From NCBI GenBank assembly GCA_963753165.1, contig CAVWBP010000031.1, positions 1-64,000 of the forward strand: a stretch of 64,000 nucleotides of DNA, in the 5' to 3' direction. Made by a program: the position numbers and the translations under genes. Origin of the DNA: JAKLQR01 sp963753165. Its GTDB lineage: Bacteria; Nitrospirota; Thermodesulfovibrionia; Thermodesulfovibrionales; SM23-35. Position 1 is the first letter of the stretch, and each line of letters starts with the position of its first letter. Below, piece by piece: positions 8,605 through 16,476 of the stretch. The notes beneath the pieces are model-generated. The model was not told where the DNA came from, did not search any database, and saw only the letters and a program-made list of their open reading frames with translations.

Positions 8605-10773
8605 CTATACCTTGAACCGCGCTACCGTTTCCTGGAGAATTTCAGCGGTATGCGAGAGTTCGGAGGCCGAGGCCGAAAGTTCTTCCATCGCCGCAGTCTG
8701 CTGTTCGGAAGAAGCAGACGCCTCTTCTGCCGAAGAAGCCGTCTCTGCAGCTGACGACGCTATGCTTTCTATCTGTTTGGCAATATTCCCTACCTGTTCC
8801 GCAATGCCGGTGAACTGCATACCGATCTCTCCGATGAGCACGGCGCCTGATTCCATGTCTTTCTTGCCGTCCTGCACAATATTCATGGTGCCGCCTGTCT
8901 CTTGCTGGACTTCTTTGACAATTCGCGCGATCTCCCGCGCAGAGTTCGCTGAACTTTCCGCGAGCTTTCGCACTTCATCCGCAACGACTGCGAACCCGTG
9001 TCCGGACTCACCGGCACGGGCAGCTTCTATCGCCGCGTTCAGTGAGAGCAGGTTTGTCTGGAAGGCTATTTTTGTGATTACGTTCACGATATTGCCGATC
9101 TCGGATGACCTCGTAGAGAGACTCTTCATGGCTTCCACCGATTTTTCAGTTGCGGTCTGGAGTATTGTTGTATTGTCTGAAAGTTTTTTCATCAGCTCAC
9201 TCCCCTTCCCTGTAGAGGAATCGGCAGACTGCGATGATCTCGTCGCCCCCTGCGAATTCTCTGCGACCGACGAGGCGGCTGAAGAGATGAGCCCAAGAGC
9301 CGAAGACAGTTCAGACAGGCCGCGGGTTGACTGTTTTGTAACCGTAGCGATGGAATTCGCAGAAGTCGCGAGGAGGTCCGCCTGTTCGCGGATCCTTATT
9401 GTCATATCCCTGATCGAGGCAATCATTGCATTAGTAGCCTTGCCGAGCTGATTGAGCAGGTCGTCCCCGGTATCCTCGTTTGCGGACACGGTTAAATCGC
9501 CGGCTGCAACCTGCTGGAGCATCATGAAGTATTCAGTGAGACCCATCGCCAGATTCATGGAAGTGGAATGGAGTTCGTCCGAGGTAATGCGGAGATGTTC
9601 AAGCATGTGGTCAAACCCGATGCCGAGGGTATCTTTTGCAGACCGCACATGGATCTTGACGTCCAGATTGCCCTGTTTCACTTTCTCAACGCATTCCGCA
9701 AGTTTCCTGGATTCCTCGATCATTTCATTGGTAACTCTTCCCAGTTGGTTCAGGAGATCGTCCCCGGTTTCCTCATTCGCATGCACATCGAGGTTGCCCT
9801 GGGCCAGCTCTGAAATTACCGCGAAATAATCGCTCATGCCGAGGGCGAGGTTCATTGAATTTGTATGGAGTTCCTCCATGCTCTGTTTCAGGTTCTCCAC
9901 CATCTTCTCAATGGCTTTGCCCAGCACATCCTTGTCTGATCTCGGTTTCACCGAAGCTTCAAGATCGCCCGAAGCAATCTTGTCGGCAGTGTTTGATATT
10001 TCGTTCAGAGATGCCGCCATATCTGAAAACGCATTCTCGAGTTCCACGATTTCGTTCTCGCTTTTCTGCGCAGAGCGTTTCTGCATTACCTCGGGGATAT
10101 CTCCTTCGGCAATCTTGCGGGCTATATCCGTTACTTTTCGCAGCGGTTTCGCAATATCTCCCGTAAGGTAAAGAGCGAGCATTATGACTGTAATCAGTGA
10201 GAAAAAGATGATACCTTTGGAGAGAATGCCCTGACGCTTCACGGATTGTTCCGCTTCGTGTTTGTATTTGGCATAAACCTCTCCGATACCGGATATGAAA
10301 GGATCATAAATCCCCATCAATTCAGGAAGGACGACCTGCCGGATATGGAGGGAGAGCCTCTCGGCTTCTGCATAATCCCCGCGCTGGATCGCCTGGGTGA
10401 CCAGTCTCCCCGATTCATGCAGTGTTTTATGGGGCTCATCCAGTGACTTAAAGAGATTTTCCAGTTCGGGATATGGCTGCTGATAGCTATAGTACCATTT
10501 ACCGAAATAACATTTTGTGGGATCAAGTTCGCCTTCAAAATGCTCCCTTTTTCTTGCCGCTTCCCTGAGGGCGTCTACCCACTTATAATGGTTTACCTGC
10601 ATCTCCCTCAGTTTGTCCTTCACCTCGATCAGTTCATTCTGTTTCTTATCAACGGTCTGGAGCGTGACAATCCCGCGCTGCCAGAAAATACCGAGGATCA
10701 GGATGATCAGAAACAGAAGACCGAAGCTCAGGAATAATTTTTTCCCTATTGACAGGTTTTTCAATGGTTTCAT
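8605..10773 (-). CDS. Methyl-accepting chemotaxis protein with CZB sensor and poly-HAMP linker
   Basis: The 722-residue receptor has TM1 at about 12-30 and TM2 at about 183-203. The sensor between them holds the zinc-binding CZB pattern: HYKWVDALR, then HFEGELDPTKCYFGKWYYSY, then a later HKTLHESG. After TM2 comes a HAMP (IAKPLRKVTDIARKIAEGD). Two near-identical ~90-residue units follow, each containing ELHTNSMNLALG.. or ELHSTSMNLAMG.. and ANE(E/D)TGDDLLNQLG, consistent with stacked HAMP modules. The C-terminal signalling domain carries the hairpin tip IVNVITKIAFQTNLLSLNAA and IEAARAGESGHGFAVVADEV. No methyltransferase-tethering pentapeptide is seen at the end (..TVARFKV). It lies just upstream of apgM. 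Confidence 0.88.
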   Translation of the reverse strand: MKPLKNLSIGKKLFLSFGLLFLIILILGIFWQRGIVTLQTVDKKQNELIEVKDKLREMQVNHYKWVDALREAARKREHFEGELDPTKCYFGKWYYSYQQPYPELENLFKSLDEPHKTLHESGRLVTQAIQRGDYAEAERLSLHIRQVVLPELMGIYDPFISGIGEVYAKYKHEAEQSVKRQGILSKGIIFFSLITVIMLALYLTGDIAKPLRKVTDIARKIAEGDIPEVMQKRSAQKSENEIVELENAFSDMAASLNEISNTADKIASGDLEASVKPRSDKDVLGKAIEKMVENLKQSMEELHTNSMNLALGMSDYFAVISELAQGNLDVHANEETGDDLLNQLGRVTNEMIEESRKLAECVEKVKQGNLDVKIHVRSAKDTLGIGFDHMLEHLRITSDELHSTSMNLAMGLTEYFMMLQQVAAGDLTVSANEDTGDDLLNQLGKATNAMIASIRDMTIRIREQADLLATSANSIATVTKQSTRGLSELSSALGLISSAASSVAENSQGATRSSQSADSSTGKGSELMKKLSDNTTILQTATEKSVEAMKSLSTRSSEIGNIVNVITKIAFQTNLLSLNAAIEAARAGESGHGFAVVADEVRKLAESSANSAREIARIVKEVQQETGGTMNIVQDGKKDMESGAVLIGEIGMQFTGIAEQVGNIAKQIESIASSAAETASSAEEASASSEQQTAAMEELSASASELSHTAEILQETVARFKV

Positions 10774-10801
10774 GGGTTATCCCCCTGAGAAGTCCGGACG
10801 A

Positions 10802-11026
10802 TTAAAACTGTATCTGGCAGCGTTTCTTGCCGCCGCCCTCGTCTTTGACCCACATCAGCGTTTTCTTCGTCCTCTCGCACCACTGGCGGACGTCTTTTTC
10901 GAATGTGGGACAGTCTGCGGTCACTTCAAGAATATCACTGGGCTTCAATTCTGCAGACTTTGCTGCGATCTTGAGTATCGGCTGAGGACACCTCAGTCCT
11001 ACACAATCTAATGTTACTGTTGCCAT
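10802..11026 (-). CDS. TusA-family sulfurtransferase
   Basis: The small protein (74 residues) has the signature CVGLRCPQPILK, where the second Cys (CPxP) is the sulfur-carrying residue of TusA/SirA/YeeD proteins. A further Cys pair (ADCP, QWCERTKK) is present. It follows mvhA by 71 bases in the HdrA-Mvh cluster. TusA-like genes next to Hdr-type genes in other organisms deliver sulfane sulfur to sulfur-oxidising or sulfur-reducing Hdr complexes. A link between this hydrogenase module and sulfur metabolism is therefore plausible but not shown. The GGGKKRCQIQF tail is normal for the fold. Confidence 0.85.
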   Translation of the reverse strand: MATVTLDCVGLRCPQPILKIAAKSAELKPSDILEVTADCPTFEKDVRQWCERTKKTLMWVKDEGGGKKRCQIQF

Positions 11027-11097
11027 ACATTCCTCCTCTTTCTTGAAAGATATTTTTTATTAAGATTCCATCGGGCCTGTATAACCCCCGGCTTACT

Positions 11098-12561
11098 TCA
11101 TGTCCGTTGCAGGGTCTGAACGATTTCCCCTCCTTTGTTCCGGATATGAATACGCAATGAACCTTCGCCCGGCACTGTGTGTGTCGCACAGGCAAAACAC
11201 GGGTCATAAGCCCGGAATGCCATCTCGACCATATTGAGCAGACCGTCTGAGACCTTCCCGCCCTTGATAAGGCTCCGCGCAGCTTTCTCGATGGACATAC
11301 AGATTGCCGCCGCATTGTTCACCGTTGCGACTATCAGGTTGACCTCTGTGAGTATTCCTTTTTCATCCGTTTTATAATGGTGGATCAGAGTCCCCCGAGG
11401 AGCTTCCACGATACCGATCCCCTCCTCCGGCGTTGCCTGTGGGAGGTTTCTTATGTGGGGGTCGGTAATTGTCCTGTCCCGAGCAAGTTCGAGCAGCCGC
11501 TCTGCTGCGTACAGGGCCTCGATGAGCCGCGCCCAGTGGAAAGCAAGCGTATTGTGTGCAGGTTTACCACCGAGGGTCTGGAACATCCTCTCATATTCTG
11601 CCTGTGCGAGAGGCGTCGCCATCCCGTCTGCAACATTCAGACGTGCAAGGGGAGCTACCCGGTACACACCGCTGTCAGCGCCGTCGACAAAACCTTTCCA
11701 TCCAACCTTTTTCAGATAGGGGAACTTCACATAGGTCCAGGGCTCAACCCGCTCAGTGATATGGTCGAGGTACTCATCCGGCCTGAATTTTGCGAACTTC
11801 TTCCCTTCAGGAGTAACAACCCCCACGTCACCGTCATAAAAATTCACCTTGTTGTTTTTATCAACTAACCCCATGTAATAGGTGGTATGTTTATACACAT
11901 CACCGAGTATCAGATCCACATATTCTTTGTTCTTAAGGACAACGTCGTTGAATATCTGGAGGGCAAACTGCGCAAATTCAACTCCGTACTCTGCCACTTC
12001 CACAATCTTCAGACGGTCTTCCTCGGTCAGCGGCTTTGATACCCCTCCCGGGAGGCCGCAGACCGGATGGATCACCCTTCCCCCGATATGGGTAATGATC
12101 TCACGGCACCCTTTCCTTAGTTTGATTACCTTCCCTGCGATCTCCAGGCCAACCTTTGCAATGACTCCCAGGATATTCCTTTCACCGGGAGCAGCGGACG
12201 GGCCGACTACAAAATCCGGGCCGCCGAGGAAGAAGAAATGGAGCATATGGTCTTCGAGCATAAATGCAGAGTACATCAGTTCCCTGATCTTCTTTGCAGC
12301 AGGAGGAGGTTCAACCTTGAACAGGGAGTCCAGAGCCTTGGCTGAACACAGGTGATGTGTCGTAGGACATACGCCGCAGATCTTCGGCGTAATCCGCGGC
12401 ATCTCCTCAGCAGGACGCCCGACGGAGAAGACCTCAAACCCCCTCAGTTCAGGGACCTGGAAATAGGCCCTCTCCACGTCACCCTGTCCGTCGAGAAATA
12501 TCTCTATCTTGCCGTGGCCTTCAAGTCTTGTGATCGGGTCTATGGTAATACGGTTCTTCAT
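11098..12561 (-). CDS. mvhA: F420-non-reducing-type [NiFe] hydrogenase large subunit
   Basis: The large subunit has both Ni-Fe binding motifs: RITPKICGVCPTTHHLCSAK (L1) and RAYDPCFACATH (L2). The residue after the His starts a 26-residue tail (TVPGEGSLRIHIRNK..) that a maturation endopeptidase would normally remove. ITRLEGHGKIEI at the N-terminus is typical of group 3 enzymes. At 487 residues it has the length of MvhA. It is the last of hdrA-mvhD-mvhG-mvhA, 4 bases after mvhG. In methanogens this protein oxidises H2 and passes electrons via MvhG and MvhD to HdrA. The maturation genes (hyp) are not in the window. Confidence 0.92.
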   Translation of the reverse strand: MKNRITIDPITRLEGHGKIEIFLDGQGDVERAYFQVPELRGFEVFSVGRPAEEMPRITPKICGVCPTTHHLCSAKALDSLFKVEPPPAAKKIRELMYSAFMLEDHMLHFFFLGGPDFVVGPSAAPGERNILGVIAKVGLEIAGKVIKLRKGCREIITHIGGRVIHPVCGLPGGVSKPLTEEDRLKIVEVAEYGVEFAQFALQIFNDVVLKNKEYVDLILGDVYKHTTYYMGLVDKNNKVNFYDGDVGVVTPEGKKFAKFRPDEYLDHITERVEPWTYVKFPYLKKVGWKGFVDGADSGVYRVAPLARLNVADGMATPLAQAEYERMFQTLGGKPAHNTLAFHWARLIEALYAAERLLELARDRTITDPHIRNLPQATPEEGIGIVEAPRGTLIHHYKTDEKGILTEVNLIVATVNNAAAICMSIEKAARSLIKGGKVSDGLLNMVEMAFRAYDPCFACATHTVPGEGSLRIHIRNKGGEIVQTLQRT

Positions 12562-12565
12562 ATCT

Positions 12566-13531
12566 TTAGATATCCAGTCTTCTCCTCAGCATGGATGCCG
12601 GCAATGAATAGAAGTAGAAAATTCCTGCAGGATCAACAATGGAGTCCATGATGCGTTTTATTTCTTCCTCGTCATTCATATCGATAATTGATGCGAGTGC
12701 AGAGAGGAATTTCGCCCCCTGATCTTCAACCCTGCTTGTGGAACCGAAACAGCCCCTGCACGGCATATTTGCGTTGATGCACCGCTCACCGCATCCGTCG
12801 CGCGTGGCAGGTCCGAGACAGATGATCCCCTGGTCCAGGAAACACCTGTCAGGATCGAGCATCACTTCATGCACTCTCCTGATCTCTTTTATGCTCGCAG
12901 ATTCAGGCTTTGTCGTCTTCCTCTTGCAGGTGTCACACAGAGCCTTGTCCGGGGCAAGGACAGTCCCTTTCTCCGGAAGGTTCCCGGAAAGAATCGCCTC
13001 CACTGCCTTCATGATGAGGTCAGGAGGAGGAGCACATCCGGGGAGATAGTAATCCACGTCGATAACCTGGTCCAATGTATACACAGTATCATAAAATTCC
13101 GGTAAAGTTAATTCCCCAACCTCGACCTGCGTCTTCTCCTGCGGGAGTATTTTCCCGGGATTGTCATTAGACGGCGCATTGAAATATACCCAGTCAAATA
13201 TTTTCTCACGGTTCACAAAATTCGCAAGCCCCGGGATGCCGCCGATGTGCGCGCAGGCGCCGAACGCCACGACAAGTCCTGATTTCTTCCTGAGCAGTTT
13301 TGCCATATGTTCCTGCTCTCCCGTCCTGATTGCGCCATTGATGAAACTGACTGCGATTTCGCCGTCCCCCAGGGCTTCAACATCCTTGACCTTGAAGTCC
13401 ATGGCTACCGGCCAGAATACAATCTCCACGGCTTCCACAACCTTGAGGATATCTTCAGCAAGGTCGACTACCGCCTCTTCACAGCCTCCGCATGACGCGC
13501 ACCAGTAGAACGCGACTTTCGGTTTACCCAA
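12566..13531 (-). CDS. mvhG: [NiFe] hydrogenase small subunit, Mvh type
   Basis: The small electron-transfer subunit starts MGKPKVAFYWCASCGGCEEA; the CxxCGGC motif supplies ligands for the proximal [4Fe-4S] cluster. More ligands are seen at GACAHIGGIPG, DYYLPGCAPPPDLI, LCDTCKRK, GCGERCINANMPCRGC. It has no twin-arginine signal, which agrees with a cytoplasmic group 3 hydrogenase. At 321 residues it is normal. The start overlaps the end of mvhD by 8 bases, indicating translational coupling. Confidence 0.9.
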   Translation of the reverse strand: MGKPKVAFYWCASCGGCEEAVVDLAEDILKVVEAVEIVFWPVAMDFKVKDVEALGDGEIAVSFINGAIRTGEQEHMAKLLRKKSGLVVAFGACAHIGGIPGLANFVNREKIFDWVYFNAPSNDNPGKILPQEKTQVEVGELTLPEFYDTVYTLDQVIDVDYYLPGCAPPPDLIMKAVEAILSGNLPEKGTVLAPDKALCDTCKRKTTKPESASIKEIRRVHEVMLDPDRCFLDQGIICLGPATRDGCGERCINANMPCRGCFGSTSRVEDQGAKFLSALASIIDMNDEEEIKRIMDSIVDPAGIFYFYSLPASMLRRRLDI

Positions 13532-13952
13532 CCCGCCGTTCCTCCTTTGCAGTCGTGAGCGGACCCAGTTTTTTTACTGTCGCAACCATATCCGTGATCA
13601 CCTCAACAAACTTCTCTCCTTCACTTGCAGAGACCCAGTCAAGGCGAAGCCGTCCTTCATCGATGCCGAACTGTTTCACCATGCGCTTCAGGAGATGAAA
13701 TCTTCTGAGCGCTTTATAATTGCCCTCTTTATAATGGCAATCCCCGGGGTGACATCCAAGGATGAGGACTCCGTCAGCTCCCGACTGGAATGCTTTCAGA
13801 ACAAACTGGGGGTCGATTCTTCCGGTGCACATGACGCGGATTACCCTCACATTGGGAGGATAGGTTTTCCGTGAGCTTCCCGCAGCATCCGCACCTGCAT
13901 AGGAACACCAGTTGCAGAGAAATCCGATGATCTTTGGTTCGAAGTCTTTTAT
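13524..13952 (-). CDS. mvhD: Hydrogenase iron-sulfur subunit MvhD, apparent ATA start
   Basis: MvhD carries a [2Fe-2S] cluster that links the hydrogenase to HdrA. The frame includes FEPKIIGFLCNWCSYAGADA, VRVIRVMCTGRIDP and GVLILGCHPGDCHYKEGN, the full cysteine set of the family. It opens upstream of any ATG/GTG/TTG: the only well-placed codon is ATA at 13952-13950. That codon lies 7 bases after GAGGAGGT and overlaps the hdrA stop as ATAA. A GTG at 13850 would remove the first four conserved cysteines. One A-to-G change would give the usual ATGA stop/start overlap, so this is either a rare start or an error. About 142 residues. Confidence 0.85.
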   Translation of the reverse strand: MKDFEPKIIGFLCNWCSYAGADAAGSSRKTYPPNVRVIRVMCTGRIDPQFVLKAFQSGADGVLILGCHPGDCHYKEGNYKALRRFHLLKRMVKQFGIDEGRLRLDWVSASEGEKFVEVITDMVATVKKLGPLTTAKEERRVG

Positions 13953-15980
13953 TTCAGGACCTCCTCAATTTCTGCGAATATCTGTTCTTCTGTAAAATGT
14001 TTGCCTTTGAGACACCCGCTCGGGCAGGCTGCAACACAGGTCCCGCACCCCTTACAGAGGACGGTATTCACCACCGCGATCTTTTTCTCTTTATCGAACA
14101 TGATCGCTTTATACGGGCACAAAGCTATACAGGTCATGCACCCTGCACAACTGTTTTCGTCTGCCTCTGCGGTTATGACATCGAGTTCCAGTTTCCTTCC
14201 CGGCACGAGGGCTGAAAGCACCTGCCCTGCCGCGGCAGCACCCTGAGCAACCGACCCCTGGATATCCTTTGGCCCCTGACAGCATCCTGCGATAAAAACC
14301 CCTTCGATATTGGTAGAAACCGGGGCGAGTTTTGTATGTCCTTCTGCAAAGAACCCGTCCCCGCCGGTCGTGATAAGGAGCATTTCCGATAGCCGCGAGG
14401 TATCCCGCGCAGGGATTATGGCGGGGCAGAGCACCACCATATCGGCGGCGAGAGCATTTTCCTTCCCCGACACATCGACACAGGAGACTGAGAGGGAGTC
14501 TTTATTCTGTTTCACCGCAACACTCAGGGGAAGGTTGGTATGGAGAAAATGAATATTCTTCTTCCCCTTCAGTGAATCCAGAAATTCCTGATTATCCTTG
14601 CCCGGCACACACCAGTCAGCGTATATGTCGTATATCTTTGCCGCGGGGGCATGTTTCTCGACCAGACGGGCAAATTTAAGGGCATAGAGACAGCATACAC
14701 CCGAACAGTATTCTTTATGCTTCTTGTCACGGCTGCCTACACAATGAATGATTGCCAGGGACCTGGGCTCCTGTCCGTTTTTCATGAGCAGTTTTCCGCC
14801 CGTGGGTCCTGTCTGAGAGAGTATCCGTTCAAACTCCAGGCCGGTATACACCTCGGGAAGCTTGCCGTATCCGAATTGCGGAAGGACCGAGGGATCGTAA
14901 AGCTCAAAGCCGATTGCCACGATTATGCTGCCGATATTCCTTTCGAGGATTTCATCCTGTTTGTCATAGGTGATCGCATCGAACATACAGGCTTCCTGAC
15001 AGGCGGTACAATCCTGCTTCTTGTAATTCTCAAATTCTTCCTGTGTGATAAGACCAAGATCGAGCGCTTCCTGCACCATGCCTGAATCCGTTTTCGCAAA
15101 CCTCAGGCAATGCCCCTGGTCGAGAACCGGCACGTTCGGGAGGGCGCCGGTATACGGGACATAGATTGCTTTGCGGTCGCTCAGATGATAGTCGAACTCA
15201 TTCCTGACCGAAACCGGGCAGGGTTCATAACAGGCGCCGCAGCCGATGCATTTCTCTTTATCAACACAGGTGGCTCTTCTTTTTTATTTTCACCGAAAAA
15301 TTCCCGAGATATCCGAGGACCTCCACCACTTCGCTGCTGGTGATCAGCTCAATGTTCTCATCATGGAGGATCTCGTCCATCTTCGGTTCGAGCATACAGG
15401 AAGCACATTCCATCTTCGGGAAGACTTCTTCATATCGTGCAACCCTGCCCCCCACAAAAGAGTTCTTCTCGACGAGGTATACTTTTCTTCCGGCCTTTGC
15501 AAGGAGCTGTGCGGCTTCCATGCCTGCAGGTCCGGCCCCAATGACAAGCACATCGGTATTGCATTCGATCTCTTTTTTCTCAAGCGGTTCATGGAGCATA
15601 ACCCGCTTCACCGCAGCGCGTATGTAGGCTTTTGCCTTTTCCGTGGCTGCTGCTTTATCAGCGGTCACCCAGGCAACCTGCTCCCTGATATTCACCATCT
15701 GGAAAAGATAAGGATTAAAGCCTGCCCTGAGGAGTGTATTTCTGAATGTCTTCTCGTGTTCCTTTGGCGTGCATGCAACGATTACAATCCGCTCAGGCTT
15801 TTCCTGCGCAACATCCGAGGCCAGGAAATTTTTTCCGTCCTCTGAACAAAGAAGTGGCTGCTCTTTTACATACGCGACATTTTCAAGGCGGGATGAAAAT
15901 TGGACAAGGTCGTCAATATCTATATTCTCGGAAATATTATTTCCGCACTTGCAGATATAGACACCGACCCTAACCTGCAT
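13949..15980 (-). CDS. hdrA: HdrA-like heterodisulfide reductase subunit A, one frameshift
   Basis: HdrA is the FAD subunit at which electrons from MvhD are split between ferredoxin and HdrBC. The first frame (15980-15261) holds VYICKCGNNI, the FAD motif VLVIGAGPAGMEAAQLLA and FVGGRVARYEEVFPKMECAS. The second (to 13949) carries the rest, with VHCVGSRDKKHKEYCSGVCC-like motifs and two C-terminal ferredoxin domains (CAGCMTCIALCP, CKGCGTCVAACP). The frames meet in an A-rich stretch near 15270-15285, just before CIGCGACYEPCPV, which sits between the two listed open frames. Corrected length is about 677 residues, normal for HdrA. HdrB and HdrC are not adjacent. Confidence 0.87.
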
Positions 15981-16244
15981 GATGCCTGCTCCGGTTCTCA
16001 GAATCCTTATTAATCCTTATAATTCCTCCAAGAACCATCTTGGGATATTATAAACCTATTCTGCATTGCTCTGTCAATAAATATAGAGTAATATTAGCAC
16101 GTTTTGCAATTTTCCTGAAGCAATAATTGCATGACAACAAAACGCGTAAATTTTTACGGAAGTGACGAGAGCGCACAAGTATTACTTGTTTCCGGTGACA
16201 TGATAGCTTTATAATTAGAAACACTCAGGAATATATATCATAAC
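15981..16244. other. Intergenic region with divergent promoters for hdrA and tRNA-Ala
   Basis: This 264-bp region is AT-rich and shows no coding potential. It must hold the hdrA operon promoter on the minus strand, not identified with confidence. It also holds a good promoter for the tRNA on the plus strand (16186-16215). Confidence 0.4.
16186..16215 (+). promoter_or_regulatory. Predicted sigma-70 promoter of tRNA-Ala
   Basis: TTGTTT (16186-16191), an 18-base spacer and TATAAT (16210-16215) lie 29 bases upstream of the tRNA. The -10 box is a perfect consensus. Confidence 0.55.
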
Positions 16245-16320
16245 GGGCGGTTAGCTCAGTTGGGAGAGCGCCACGTTCGCAACGTGGAAGTCGGGGGTTC
16301 AAGTCCCCTACCGTCCACCA
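16245..16320 (+). tRNA. tRNA-Ala (anticodon CGC)
   Basis: The cloverleaf is complete: acceptor GGGCGGT pairs with ACCGTCC, including the G3-U70 pair that marks alanine tRNAs. The anticodon stem CCACG/CGTGG holds loop TTCGCAA, and the T arm GGGGG-TTCAAGT-CCCCT is present. The discriminator A and encoded CCA end at 16320. The gene is 76 bases long and stands alone between hdrA and the lipoprotein gene. Confidence 0.95.
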
Positions 16321-16476
16321 TATTTTTCCCTTATTTTTCAATACCCTCATCTCCGAAAACATGCTCCGGGCTCAAGATTTGCTTTCTCCTTGAATGATTG
16401 GTAGAATTATTTTTAAACAGGCAAACATGAGCGCGCATTCTCTGTGCAATAAGCGCGTATACCTAAGGAGGAACGA

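Noticed and set aside
8285..9451. 388-residue Ser-rich frame on the plus strand
   Set aside because: It is the antisense shadow of the chemoreceptor gene, whose domains are clear on the minus strand.
13524..13850. mvhD starting at GTG 13850
   Set aside because: It would remove the conserved FLCNWCSYAG cysteines, although the upstream frame is open to a codon at a perfect ribosome site.
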